From a virus, in the IMG/VR virus record IMGVR_UViG_3300030105_003283, positions 1 through 58,856 of that record: a stretch of 58,856 bases of DNA; one strand, given 5' to 3'. The translations under genes were made by a program, and so were the position numbers. Positions 41,803 to 49,640 of this stretch are shown here, piece after piece (the stretch's first letter is position 1; each line of letters begins with the position of its first letter). The notes under the pieces were generated by a model. That model did no database searches. It had not been told where the DNA came from and was given only the letters and a program-made list of their open reading frames with translations.

Positions 41803-43089
41803 CTAATAAGGGTTTGTCGGGGCAGGAAGATCTCTAACTACGGTGTCTCTAACCAATACTATGTCGCTTGTGTCATTTTGATAGGATATTGTCCCCTCTA
41901 GGTTTCCACCTTGGGTATCGCCTCCGGAATAACTAAAGCCAGTTAAATAGTTTTTCTTGCCGAGATCCCACACAAAAAAATTGGGGGTTGCGGTAAATTT
42001 CTTAGCTACTAGTTTTATTTCTCTATTTACGTATTGCCAGTCTTTAGAGCTAGTGCTTCCATCCGCCGCTGAAAATGTGGTGTCTGTGTTTGGCAGGTAT
42101 GAAGCAGGGGAACTTCTTCTTGGGAATGGCTGCCTTAATACACCTGTAAAGGATGCCGAAACCTGTATGGGCAACACGACGTGTCTCCAGAGATTTTGCA
42201 ACCCCTGATCAATAGAGCCTCGCCATTTTCCAATATCTGCCACTTCTGAATAGTCTATGGAGACGTCTACACTTATGGAGCTTAACCCAAGTATGTCCTG
42301 CAACGTTCCCGGAGCGCCTTCGCTCTGAGTATCGCCGGTGTCGTTTTGAGCCTTAAACATTCTTGTAACCTCTTCCGGAAGAACAGAATATCTTGTGCCC
42401 CAGTCGGGGCCGGTGTTTAAAAGATCTAGATCGCGAGACTTTAAAACGTTTCCCGACTGTACGCCGGTTGGAAGGGTGTACGCGGAAGTGGTTATGTTCT
42501 CATTGTAGGTAGCTCCCCTAGTTGTAAACGTAATCACTTCCATTATCGAACCCCCTATTGCCATGCTATAGCTAATAGAAGTCGCTAGGCAATTTCTATA
42601 GGTGGCTTGAAACACTTTTGTGTTATCGTCGAGTCTGTTCTTGGTGTCCTCGCCATAGAGTATTGTTATGTCAAAATTTCTTATGGATTTTGAATTAGGG
42701 TTTGTTGACCCCTGACATCCGATGTTGTCGTCTTTAAGTATGTGACAATCTTTGTATCCCACGTCACTAGCGATATAGCTAGAAGCGTTAGCGTGATAGA
42801 AAAAGTTGTCCGTTTCCGTTATTACTCTCTCAATAGTTACCTCAAACTGCTGTTGTGAATAGTAGTGGTATTTTTTCTGGAACCTACCCACATCCATTAG
42901 CGATGAAGATGGGTTATCAGAACTAACCCCAACACTCTGTACGCCAGTAAGAAAGGTGGAATCTGTAGGGTCTGCATCGCCCGTCTGGGTTAATCTGCCC
43001 CAGCGGTCTCCCGTTTTGTTTACAAGAACCCCCATGCACGCATAAAACATGCGTCCGTTAAATTCACTAAATGGATATACATCAGCCAT
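41803..43089 (-). CDS. Putative virion structural protein (tail-tube-like)
   Basis: 428 residues, beta-rich and low in Lys. 'YSMAIGGSIMEVITFTTRGATYNENI' and the ending 'KKFTATPNFFVWDLGKKNYLTGFSYSGGDTQGGNLEGTISYQNDTSDIVLVRD' resemble duplicated tail-tube/baseplate beta-barrel patterns with the final strand-turn of such proteins. There is no signal peptide and no enzymatic motif. It lies among late-type genes between phoH and dut. The assignment rests on composition and context. Confidence 0.45.
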   Translation of the reverse strand: MADVYPFSEFNGRMFYACMGVLVNKTGDRWGRLTQTGDADPTDSTFLTGVQSVGVSSDNPSSSLMDVGRFQKKYHYYSQQQFEVTIERVITETDNFFYHANASSYIASDVGYKDCHILKDDNIGCQGSTNPNSKSIRNFDITILYGEDTKNRLDDNTKVFQATYRNCLATSISYSMAIGGSIMEVITFTTRGATYNENITTSAYTLPTGVQSGNVLKSRDLDLLNTGPDWGTRYSVLPEEVTRMFKAQNDTGDTQSEGAPGTLQDILGLSSISVDVSIDYSEVADIGKWRGSIDQGLQNLWRHVVLPIQVSASFTGVLRQPFPRRSSPASYLPNTDTTFSAADGSTSSKDWQYVNREIKLVAKKFTATPNFFVWDLGKKNYLTGFSYSGGDTQGGNLEGTISYQNDTSDIVLVRDTVVRDLPAPTNPY

Positions 43090-43091
43090 AA

Positions 43092-43520
43092 CTAAACCCC
43101 GCTACTTCCAAAACCGCTATCGCCCCTGATTGAGTCGTCTAGACTGTCAACCTCTAGCATTTCGGTTTGTGGAAGCTTATGAAAAATAATTTGAGCAATT
43201 CTGTCTCCCTTGTTGATTTCAAAATTAATTCCTGAAGAGTTATATAGACAGACCTTTATTTCCCCTCTGTATCCCGAGTCGATAACTCCCGCAAAAACGT
43301 CTATTCCTTTTTTTGCCGCGAGGCCAGATCTAGGCCAGATAAGTCCAACATGACCATCTGGAATTACTAGAGATATGGCCGTTGAAACAAGTTTTCTCTT
43401 TGAAGAAATTACAAAGGTCTGCTCAGATGAATACAGATCCCATCCAGCATCATGCTCATGTGCCCTTGTTGGGACACTGGCAATATCTAAGAGCTTTTTA
43501 CATTTTATATTTATTGTCAT
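43092..43520 (-). CDS. dut: dUTP diphosphatase
   Basis: 142 residues with all five trimeric dUTPase motifs: 'HDAGWDLYS' (1), 'WPRSGLAAKKGIDVF' (2), 'GVIDSGYRGEIKV' (3), 'INKGDRIAQIIFHKL' (4) and 'RGDSGFGSSG' (5). It hydrolyses dUTP to dUMP, lowering uracil misincorporation and feeding dTMP. Follows the RNR gene in the same unit. Confidence 0.95.
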   Translation of the reverse strand: MTINIKCKKLLDIASVPTRAHEHDAGWDLYSSEQTFVISSKRKLVSTAISLVIPDGHVGLIWPRSGLAAKKGIDVFAGVIDSGYRGEIKVCLYNSSGINFEINKGDRIAQIIFHKLPQTEMLEVDSLDDSIRGDSGFGSSGV

Positions 43521-43534
43521 AATTCCGTTTCCTT

Positions 43535-45736
43535 TTATACCACTTCACAGCTTCCACCACTACAGGCCCATTCTTGTTCTGGCTTTACATTGTTTTCTTC
43601 TTCGATAACATGTGTAAAGTCAACATCTTGATATTCTCTTTTCATATCAACCCACTCCTTCCAATTATACACATCCTTCATGCAATAGGTCAACCTTCTT
43701 ATGTCTCCCTCAAAATATCTGTCTGCAAACTTCTTACACCTGTCCGCCCATTCCCTTTTACCATTTCCCTTTATCTTCTCACCCACGCCCAGTACGGAGT
43801 CACAGGCAGCCCATAGATTGTCTTCCCACAGATTCAAGGCCACCTCTATTAATCCGCTCACAAACAAGGATGCGTCCCCATAATGAGAAACTTGCTCAGT
43901 GGGTAGGTAAATGGTAGTAAATGGAGCTTGGGGATAGTCTTTGTCTCCTGTTATTGGCAGAAGAGAAATTCCACAAAAGTATTTTCTATTTTTATAAATA
44001 TACGATTCAACCTCGTCCCACTCGTCGGGCTTTACATTGATTGTGTTCGACACGTTGTGAACGAGCCAAGGCTGTGTACAAAGCTTCTTGTTGGTTCCGG
44101 GAATTACCCAGCTTTGTTGAGTGCTTTTGACGTAATTTAACAGATCCAATGCTCCCACTTGGTTTTTAGTCTTGGAACCAGCGGGAACCTCTACACAGAA
44201 TCCTACCACGTCATCGCTTTCATTGTTTGACCAAACGGATTCCTCACAAGCTCTAGGGTTGACCCCTTTAAAATAGTTATAAATAGGCTCCATCTTATTT
44301 GCCTGTACTCGCCTTATATATCTTTTGGCGTGATGGGGATGTATACCACTAGAAGTTCCCAGTATACAGCTCGATGTTCCTTCTGGTTTGATACAGGTGG
44401 TTCGAGCGGCTTGATTTACTCCTATCTTTTTTGCCAATGATGCGTTTTCCTTCTTTACTATGCTGGCTCCCTTTTTCTGGGTATCGGGATCTAAACAGAT
44501 GTCGGGACTCTCCATCATTCCGGTCATTGAAACACCAAGAAGGGCTTCTCTCCTGATGATGTTCTCAGAGGTCTCTCCTAGATATTCAAAAGTGTCAAAC
44601 CCAGCCTGAAGTGTTCCTATAATTGACGCCGCCTTACACGCATCATAAAAGTCTTCTTCTGTTTTTATTTTTGAACAGTTTATTGTGCTTAAATTACAGG
44701 CTTGCCAGCCGCTTTTACCAGTGGTCTCGTCTACTGGCCACATTCCAATCTCAACGCATGGATTAACTATTAGTTCAGTAGAGTCAGACCACACAAAGCC
44801 GGGCTCGCCAAAGTCCTTGACTGAACTCATAAGTTCTGAGAACTGTTTCTTGGTGGTTTCATTTCTTAATAATAGGGCTGAATTGTTCGATCTGCCTCGC
44901 TGAGGATTTTCAATAAACCAGTTGCCCGTTTTAGCCTTGGCCATATCTTCGTCATCGGGACTGAATAAACATATGGTTGCGCTTCTTCTGACGCCACCAC
45001 TAATCACAGCGTCTGCCGCGTGCATTACTATGTCGTATGCCTGAATTGGCGATAGTTTTCTTATAGAGCCTTGGCAGAATTCTAAGTCTATGATAGCCTT
45101 ATCCAAAAGCTTTTTTATGTTTGATAGTGCATTCTTAAGGGGTTCTGGGCCCGGAGCTTTACCTCCACTTGACTTAAGAACAGATCCGGCAGGCCTGATT
45201 TCAGAATAGTCAAAGGTTACATTCTTAGCATTGTATTCTGGAAATAGGTCAGCTTGATCGAAATAACTCGAAACCAAAACTCCCACAGCATCTGACCATC
45301 CCTCTATAGAGTCTGGAATAACAAACTTCTTTGTTCCGTTCTTGTTTTTAACCAGAGGAGGGAGTTTGTCCATGTGGTGCTTTTGAACAGAAAAGCCTGT
45401 GCCACACCCACACAGAAGAAGGTACATACACTCTTGGAAAAACCTCACCCTGTCAGTAAAGGAGGTAATGCAGTTATAGATTCTTGCATTGTGCTTAAGA
45501 ATGGGAGAGCCTCCAAATTGTAGCGCCCTCTGGCTTCCCAGTATCTGTTTCTTGAGCATTTTTTCATACGCCCATTCAATATCTTCTAGCACGTCTTCGT
45601 GCGAAGAGTATTTATCAAGCATCATTTTCTTAACTCTGTCAACAGCCTCTGCCCAAGTTTCCCTTCTCTTTTTTTCTGGTATCCATCTTGCATACTTAGA
45701 AACGAAGGTGTAATTCATGAGCGACTTTATAGACAT
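43535..45736 (-). CDS. nrdJ: Adenosylcobalamin-dependent (class II) ribonucleotide reductase
   Basis: 733 residues, the single-chain class II type. 'ARIYNCITSF' carries the first active-site Cys, 'NPCVEIGMW' the radical Cys/Glu, 'QACNLSTINCSKI' the partner Cys, 'GVRRSATICLFSPDD' a conserved loop and 'TCIKPEGTSS' the phosphate-binding loop. The C-terminal 'CSGGSCEVV' is the reducing Cys pair. It lacks an R2 subunit gene nearby, consistent with a class II enzyme. It requires host cobalamin and makes deoxynucleotides (probably dNTP level) for replication. Directed by the perfect promoter at 45818-45846, with a roughly 75-base leader. Confidence 0.92.
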   Translation of the reverse strand: MSIKSLMNYTFVSKYARWIPEKKRRETWAEAVDRVKKMMLDKYSSHEDVLEDIEWAYEKMLKKQILGSQRALQFGGSPILKHNARIYNCITSFTDRVRFFQECMYLLLCGCGTGFSVQKHHMDKLPPLVKNKNGTKKFVIPDSIEGWSDAVGVLVSSYFDQADLFPEYNAKNVTFDYSEIRPAGSVLKSSGGKAPGPEPLKNALSNIKKLLDKAIIDLEFCQGSIRKLSPIQAYDIVMHAADAVISGGVRRSATICLFSPDDEDMAKAKTGNWFIENPQRGRSNNSALLLRNETTKKQFSELMSSVKDFGEPGFVWSDSTELIVNPCVEIGMWPVDETTGKSGWQACNLSTINCSKIKTEEDFYDACKAASIIGTLQAGFDTFEYLGETSENIIRREALLGVSMTGMMESPDICLDPDTQKKGASIVKKENASLAKKIGVNQAARTTCIKPEGTSSCILGTSSGIHPHHAKRYIRRVQANKMEPIYNYFKGVNPRACEESVWSNNESDDVVGFCVEVPAGSKTKNQVGALDLLNYVKSTQQSWVIPGTNKKLCTQPWLVHNVSNTINVKPDEWDEVESYIYKNRKYFCGISLLPITGDKDYPQAPFTTIYLPTEQVSHYGDASLFVSGLIEVALNLWEDNLWAACDSVLGVGEKIKGNGKREWADRCKKFADRYFEGDIRRLTYCMKDVYNWKEWVDMKREYQDVDFTHVIEEENNVKPEQEWACSGGSCEVV

Positions 45737-45817
45737 ATATATATCCTGTTCCTTATATCAATTATTTGTTTACTTGCAACACTGGGGTCTCTTTGACTTA
45801 AGCTTCCCTCTATCAAT

Positions 45818-45846
45818 ATTATATACTATAGATTGCCTTTTGTCAA
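45818..45846 (-). promoter_or_regulatory. Perfect sigma70-consensus promoter upstream of nrdJ
   Basis: Minus strand: TTGACA, 17 bases, TATAAT, both hexamers exactly consensus. The A/T-rich bases TTGACAAA extend downstream of the -35. It lies in the 175-base gap between nrdJ and the membrane protein gene. Transcription would start about 75 bases before the nrdJ ATG, which has AAGGA and AGGA-like sites just before it. Confidence 0.85.
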
Positions 45847-45911
45847 ATTTTTCTCGTATAATTCCTCAACTATACTACAATCCATTCTATCGTCATAAAC
45901 ATTAAGGCTTA

Positions 45912-46208
45912 TTACCTGTCCAGCTTGGAGATTAGAACGTCAAACTTTTCGTTGAGCTTATCGTTGATTGCCAGCTTGCAGTCTACGACACTTTCTTCGA
46001 GAGAGTCTATTTTTGTTTCTATTTTCACCTCAAGACTTACTACTTTGTCTTCTATCGAGGTCATTCTACGGTTTAATGCATCGTTCACTTTTTCCTCCAA
46101 TAGAATAATTTGTTTACTATGGCTAATCATCGTAAGTAAAACCCAACCCAAGAGGGGTAGAGCCACCAACTGAATGAAACTGCTTATCATTTCCCATGAG
46201 TCTGGCAT
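45912..46208 (-). CDS. Membrane-anchored coiled-coil protein
   Basis: 98 residues. After 'MPDSWEMISSFIQ' comes one membrane helix 'LVALPLLGWVLLTMI' and then a heptad-like coiled coil 'IILLEEKVNDALNRR', 'KVVSLEVKIETKIDSLEESV', 'NDKLNEKFDVLISKLD'. This layout (single N-terminal TM, long soluble coiled coil) resembles small phage lysis or structural scaffold proteins such as holin accessory or i-spanin-like proteins. GGAG lies 8 bases before the chosen ATG; an alternative reading to 46259 would run into the terminator. Confidence 0.6.
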   Translation of the reverse strand: MPDSWEMISSFIQLVALPLLGWVLLTMISHSKQIILLEEKVNDALNRRMTSIEDKVVSLEVKIETKIDSLEESVVDCKLAINDKLNEKFDVLISKLDR

Positions 46209-46228
46209 AATTGTTCTCCAATGAATAT

Positions 46229-46264
46229 AAAAAAAGAGGGGTGAAAGAGTATCCCCCACCCCTC
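46229..46264 (-). terminator. Intrinsic terminator after the structural gene
   Basis: On the minus strand a perfect 8-base stem GAGGGGTG/CACCCCTC with a 13-base loop is followed directly by seven T residues. It begins 19 bases after the stop of the 46283-46957 gene. With the strong ribosome site of that gene this makes a short, independently terminated unit. Confidence 0.88.
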
Positions 46265-46282
46265 ATTTTAAAACCTGTCTTA

Positions 46283-46957
46283 CTACATACCAGTAATGGC
46301 TTTGTAATTGAAGAAGTCTCCACCACTAGCGACAGTGAGCGTCACGAAGTCAACCTTCATAACTAACTCACCCGGAATTGCCCGAGTTGGATTAGCAGCC
46401 GAGTCGGTGCGTTGATTAGTCGAGTTACCAGCAACTGGGTCCCAAGGGTTGTTGCCCGTGAGAGTGGTAGGTTTAGCAACCGCAGTACCGGCAGCATTGA
46501 GCCACAAGTATCGCGAATTAACCTTGTTACCGTTGTTGAAGAACCCAACGCGAGCAAATCGGTTCTTTCTCATCAGGCTCGTAGTGTCGGCACCAAAATC
46601 ATGCTCAAACTGATGAATAGCGTCTACTACGCTACCTTGACCAGTGATAAGAATGTTGGTCTTAGCAACGCCAGAAAGTGTAGAGCTGCTTGCGGCAATA
46701 ACGTATTTACCAGCGGCCTCATAGCCAAATGTGCCAGCGGACAGAAGCTTGAAATTGGAACTTAAGCCATCAGCAATTTCTTTTGGCCTTGTGCCATCAG
46801 CGAAGTCGGTAGCATTATCTTTTAATGCCAAAGCTTTGGTAATTACCGTTCCGGTGGTTACATTACTTAAAATAGTGCCACCCTCAGTAGCTTCACCGGG
46901 AAAGGCTCCCCCAGTAGTGTTTACCAAGTAGGCGGCCTGATTAGCAGGAACTGCCAT
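46283..46957 (-). CDS. Probable abundant virion structural protein
   Basis: 224 residues rich in Ala, Gly, Thr and Asn and poor in Cys ('MAVPANQAAYLVNTTGG', 'GYEAAGKYVIAASSS', 'NNPWDPVAGNSTNQRTDSA'). This composition fits a capsid decoration or tail-type protein. The gene stands alone: 90 bases of leader with an excellent AAAGGAG ribosome site 7 bases from the ATG, and a strong intrinsic terminator directly after the stop. That layout implies high expression as one message. No enzyme motif or signal peptide. Exact role unknown. Confidence 0.55.
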   Translation of the reverse strand: MAVPANQAAYLVNTTGGAFPGEATEGGTILSNVTTGTVITKALALKDNATDFADGTRPKEIADGLSSNFKLLSAGTFGYEAAGKYVIAASSSTLSGVAKTNILITGQGSVVDAIHQFEHDFGADTTSLMRKNRFARVGFFNNGNKVNSRYLWLNAAGTAVAKPTTLTGNNPWDPVAGNSTNQRTDSAANPTRAIPGELVMKVDFVTLTVASGGDFFNYKAITGM

Positions 46958-47048
46958 AATAGATCTCCTTTGAAAAATTAGTTAAACTTAATACTATATC
47001 TTGTCCCAATTATCCAAAAAAAATCCAGTTCCACCCTAGTATACACAA

Positions 47049-47058
47049 ATTATACCAA
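47049..47058 (-). promoter_or_regulatory. Possible extended -10 promoter for the structural gene
   Basis: Minus strand TGG-TATAAT, an extended -10 (TGnTATAAT), overlapping the end of the sigma factor gene about 92 bases before the structural gene's ATG. No good -35 lies 16-18 bases upstream. A second weak candidate (TTGGGA-17-TTTAAC) lies nearer the ATG. One of these should drive the monocistronic unit, possibly through the phage sigma factor. Confidence 0.35.
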
Positions 47059-47532
47059 CTGGCCGTTACTTTTTCTACAAATTTTTATAGCCCTTTTTAA
47101 TCTTCTTCTAGCCGTTTCTCTGCTATATCCATTGGCCTTCGCTATTTCTACCATAGTCATGTTACCAATATATCTTTGTTTTAAGATATCGGAAACATCT
47201 CTCGGTAGTCCAGAAAGCACATCCATAAATTCCCCTGAAGAATCTCTGTAAACAGAGTCGGATTTGATAAAGTCTAGCTGAAGACTGTCGAGATATAACA
47301 TCTGCTTCTTCTTTTTTAGTTCATTCTTGTAGGCAAAAGAAAGCTGCTGATATAGATAGGAGGTGAACTTTGCACCTCTAGAAGCATCGTACTTATCTAT
47401 ACACTTCCACAGAGTGATCATCTTTATAGAATCTATCTCATCTCTGTCAATGGAGCGATTGTACCTATTAGATACAGCGTTCATTATGTTTACAATATTA
47501 GGGTCTTTCAAAAGTTTGTCAATTTTATCCAT
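47050..47532 (-). CDS. RNA polymerase sigma factor (sigma70-like, phage)
   Basis: 160 residues. Region 2 'DEIDSIKMITLWKCIDKYDASRGAKFTSYLYQQLSFAYKNEL' (split over about 31-74) and region 4 'LSGLPRDVSDILKQRYIGNMTMVEIAKANGYSRETARRRLKRAI' with its HTH near the C-terminus are clear. Region 1.1 and 3 are minimal, as in small phage and ECF sigmas. It may redirect host polymerase to late genes such as the structural gene next to it. Confidence 0.8.
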   Translation of the reverse strand: MDKIDKLLKDPNIVNIMNAVSNRYNRSIDRDEIDSIKMITLWKCIDKYDASRGAKFTSYLYQQLSFAYKNELKKKKQMLYLDSLQLDFIKSDSVYRDSSGEFMDVLSGLPRDVSDILKQRYIGNMTMVEIAKANGYSRETARRRLKRAIKICRKSNGQLV

Positions 47533-48163
47533 CGTTTCCTCTCAATATTATCCCACCACGGGATTTTTTAAGTTCAAGTAATCCACTCAGACCCTCAAGA
47601 TAACCTTTATCCATCTTGTCTGAAACAATATATTCAACCTCACCTTCCGGTGACACCAACATAGACCAATATTTTTCAGTCTTTAGTTGTTTTTTCACTA
47701 GGTCTACCGTAGCCTGAGTATTTTCATTTGAAAATATCTCCTGCTCAGTGTAAACGCACAATTCTTTTTCTATGTCTGTTCTCACATCCTTAATATCAAA
47801 AAGTTTTCCAACGCCTATAAAGAATGAGTATCTTCCCATAATTTTCAAGGCTTCTATTCCATTCACTAGTTCTATTTTGTCTGTTATCTCATTAGTTATG
47901 CTAAAATTACTGTGGCCCATCCAGCAGTCCCATCTGTCAGAAGGTTTCATACGCGAATCTTCTGGATATGTCCCGAGTGGGGTGGATATGAAACTTTGTT
48001 GAGGGATAAATATTTCGGGAGATAGGAATTCTGGGGGTATTTCGATTTCACTATATGTCGATTCGTCCCCATTGATTTCTGGCACGATTATGTCTTTTGA
48101 TAGCATCATCTCCTCTACTATAGCGTTCCAGCTCTCCCAAGCTATTTGTTTAGGTTTGGACAT
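47525..48163 (-). CDS. Phage protein of unknown function
   Basis: 212 residues from the ATG with GGAGG 7 bases upstream. 'PSDRWDCWMGHSNFSITNEI', 'IEALKIMGRYSFFIGVGKLFDIKDVR' and 'YTEQEIFSNENTQATVDLVKKQLK' suggest a mixed alpha/beta domain. It overlaps the sigma gene by 8 bases, so the two may be co-translated. No function can be assigned. Confidence 0.55.
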   Translation of the reverse strand: MSKPKQIAWESWNAIVEEMMLSKDIIVPEINGDESTYSEIEIPPEFLSPEIFIPQQSFISTPLGTYPEDSRMKPSDRWDCWMGHSNFSITNEITDKIELVNGIEALKIMGRYSFFIGVGKLFDIKDVRTDIEKELCVYTEQEIFSNENTQATVDLVKKQLKTEKYWSMLVSPEGEVEYIVSDKMDKGYLEGLSGLLELKKSRGGIILRGNDG

Positions 48164-48182
48164 AGAAACCTCCGTTGAGCGA

Positions 48183-48551
48183 TTATAATTTAAATACGTC
48201 ACGAGGTGAGACTGCTACAGACTCACCTGAAATGCCTCCTGAAGTACCATCTTTAATATTACCCGCTGACAACAAAAACCCCTTTATGGTTTGGACTATG
48301 GTTAAAAAGTCCTCTTCGTTACCTTCTAATACACATTGTTCCCTAAGTCCGTTTAATATTTTTTCTATTAGATCGTCATATCCTATGCCATAAAATATTG
48401 AAGCGAGTGCGCCCGTTCCGCTCTTGGTAGAGTCCCAGTCGCAAGTATAGCCAAATTCCCCATTTTTATCTATGGTTATGGTTAGCTGGGCCAGTAGGTC
48501 TTCGCTAGAACTGGGAAGATCTTCTTGATATAAGTGGTTCGTAGTATTCAT
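48183..48551 (-). CDS. Phage protein of unknown function
   Basis: 122 residues. 'SSSEDLLAQLTITIDKNGEFGYTCDWDST' and 'ALASIFYGIGYDDLIEKILNGLREQC' match short proteins in other large phages that I recognise as conserved but cannot name. A strand-strand-helix fold is likely. It overlaps the upstream gene by 47 bases. Confidence 0.5.
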   Translation of the reverse strand: MNTTNHLYQEDLPSSSEDLLAQLTITIDKNGEFGYTCDWDSTKSGTGALASIFYGIGYDDLIEKILNGLREQCVLEGNEEDFLTIVQTIKGFLLSAGNIKDGTSGGISGESVAVSPRDVFKL

Positions 48552-48885
48552 CTATTTTTATATCCAATCCTTGTATTTCTCTGTAGGGGAAAAAATTTCC
48601 AGACTTATTGCTCCCCGACATATCTGGCATAATAATCGTATAAACGACTTCAGCGTCTGAACCATTGACCCTTCTGAAACCCGTCACCTCCACGTTTAAC
48701 CAAGTGGGATCTATGTGGAAATATTTTAAAATTATATCGTTGACGGTTTCTTTTTCATCTTTTGTAGACATATACCCTTGCGGAAGACTCATGTCGTCAC
48801 ACAGATATAGCTGAAAATACCTAGGATCAGAAATGTGAAGGGTTTTTACAGTCTTTCCAATCAGGAGCGTTACTTTAATCTTCAT
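48505..48885 (-). CDS. Phage protein of unknown function
   Basis: 126 residues. 'MKIKVTLLIGKTVKTLHISDPRYFQLYLCDDM' is a beta-rich start; 'VNDIILKYFHIDPTWLNVEVTGFRRVNGSDAEVVYTIIMPDMSG' has a layout with a loose resemblance to NUDIX-type sheets but lacks the NUDIX box. Overlaps both neighbours. Function unknown. Confidence 0.5.
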   Translation of the reverse strand: MKIKVTLLIGKTVKTLHISDPRYFQLYLCDDMSLPQGYMSTKDEKETVNDIILKYFHIDPTWLNVEVTGFRRVNGSDAEVVYTIIMPDMSGSNKSGNFFPYREIQGLDIKIDEYYEPLISRRSSQF

Positions 48886-49102
48886 CCGGCTCTTCTTCGG
48901 TCGGGGGACTGGTGGAAATTTGATCTTTTACCTTTTGTAGAATCTCAAACTGGGCAGCCGCCCTCTGGTAATTGTTTAGGTGTTTTAGGAGCTTATCTAC
49001 CCCTCCCTCAGAGGCCTGATTTTGCATGATCGCGTTTATTTCAAACGCACACCTGTCCATGCGTGCTTTTATGTCGCTTTCTGTAGCATCTATTATATTC
49101 AT
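48875..49102 (-). CDS. Small helical protein of unknown function
   Basis: 75 residues, predicted helical coiled coil ('DIKARMDRCAFEINAIMQNQ', 'LLKHLNNYQRAAAQFEILQKVKDQI') with an acidic tail 'TEEEPDED'. AGGA lies about 10 bases before the ATG. It is the second gene of the unit starting at the promoter 49567-49595. Possibly a structural chaperone or a scaffold-like protein, which is inference. Confidence 0.5.
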   Translation of the reverse strand: MNIIDATESDIKARMDRCAFEINAIMQNQASEGGVDKLLKHLNNYQRAAAQFEILQKVKDQISTSPPTEEEPDED

Positions 49103-49125
49103 TATTGTTTATCCTGTAGATATAG

Positions 49126-49208
49126 GAGATCTGTGGTGGCGAGGGTTGCAGAATCACTGAAGAATGAAAAACATATGAAACAACAGCACCCCACCACCAA
49201 GAGATCTC
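49126..49208. repeat. Imperfect inverted repeat between two small genes
   Basis: Arms GAGATCTGTGGTGG (49126-49139) and its complement (49191-49208) pair over 14 bases with a 4-base bulge, enclosing 51 bases. It occupies the intergenic space after the 58-residue membrane protein. No T-run follows on the minus strand, so it is not a standard terminator; it may stabilise or regulate the downstream message. Confidence 0.6.
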
Positions 49209-49213
49209 TCTAT

Positions 49214-49390
49214 TTATTCAGCAACTCGAATGGTGTCGCCTATGACCCAAGCTGTGACGATGGTAATAACACCGACAATTTGATCGGTGTCAAGCGTAAA
49301 TCCAAAAAGTTCAGAAGATACGACGGCAGCCAACCCGACAGCCGATACCCAAAATCTACGCGACTTCAAAAGTGATTTCACTTTATCCAT
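49214..49390 (-). CDS. Holin-like small membrane protein (58 residues)
   Basis: A 58-codon ORF preceded by GGAG 7 bases from the ATG. The protein starts basic ('MDKVKSLLKSRR') and then has two membrane helices, 'FWVSAVGLAAVVSSELFG' and 'IVGVITIVTAWVIGDTI', separated by a short polar turn. This is the topology of small phage holins of the two-TM type. It is the first gene after a perfect promoter with a structured leader. Alternatives: another small membrane toxin or anchor. Confidence 0.6.
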   Translation of the reverse strand: MDKVKSLLKSRRFWVSAVGLAAVVSSELFGFTLDTDQIVGVITIVTAWVIGDTIRVAE

Positions 49391-49566
49391 TTTAAATCTC
49401 CAATTAAAAATTAGTTACAGTTCACCTTATTCCAAAAATTAAAATCCTTTTAGTTTAGCATAAACGTCTTCCATGAGCTTCAGTACGGGTGCAATAGGTG
49501 TTTTGCTCGCAATATCTGAGGTTCATACCTCAACCCACCCTTTAGGGTGACGTTGTCTTCTCGTTC
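49391..49566 (-). promoter_or_regulatory. Structured leader RNA before the holin-like gene
   Basis: A roughly 170-base untranslated stretch follows the promoter. Close to its 5' end two back-to-back hairpins are seen on the minus strand: CACCC-TAAA-GGGTG (49536-49549) and TGAGGT-ATGA-ACCTCA (49517-49532). An 11-codon ORF (start about 49475) ends before the gene. I see no known riboswitch consensus. It may be a regulatory leader or a small RNA. Confidence 0.5.
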
Positions 49567-49595
49567 ATTATAGTGTATACCTCGTCATTTGTCAA
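49567..49595 (-). promoter_or_regulatory. Perfect sigma70-consensus promoter of the late unit
   Basis: Minus strand TTGACA, 17-base spacer, TATAAT; both hexamers exact. It lies in the largest gene-free gap of the window, downstream of the GT4 gene at 49641-50699. It shares the sequence TTGACAAATG at its -35 with the promoter at 58737-58765. It should drive the holin-like gene and the small genes down to the sigma factor. Confidence 0.87.
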
Positions 49596-49640
49596 ACTAT
49601 TTCTTGAGTGTTATTCAATTTTTATTGAAAAAGAGAGACT

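Noticed and set aside
43535-45846. Cobalamin riboswitch ahead of the B12-dependent RNR
   Set aside because: The roughly 75-base leader is too short and lacks the conserved B12-box elements.
45737-45911. Peptide of about 18 codons upstream of nrdJ
   Set aside because: It overlaps the perfect promoter and has no ribosome site.
49022-49375. Plus-strand ORF of 117 residues
   Set aside because: It overlaps the minus-strand helical and holin-like genes, which have good ribosome sites; its product is low in recognised structure and no other plus-strand gene exists nearby.
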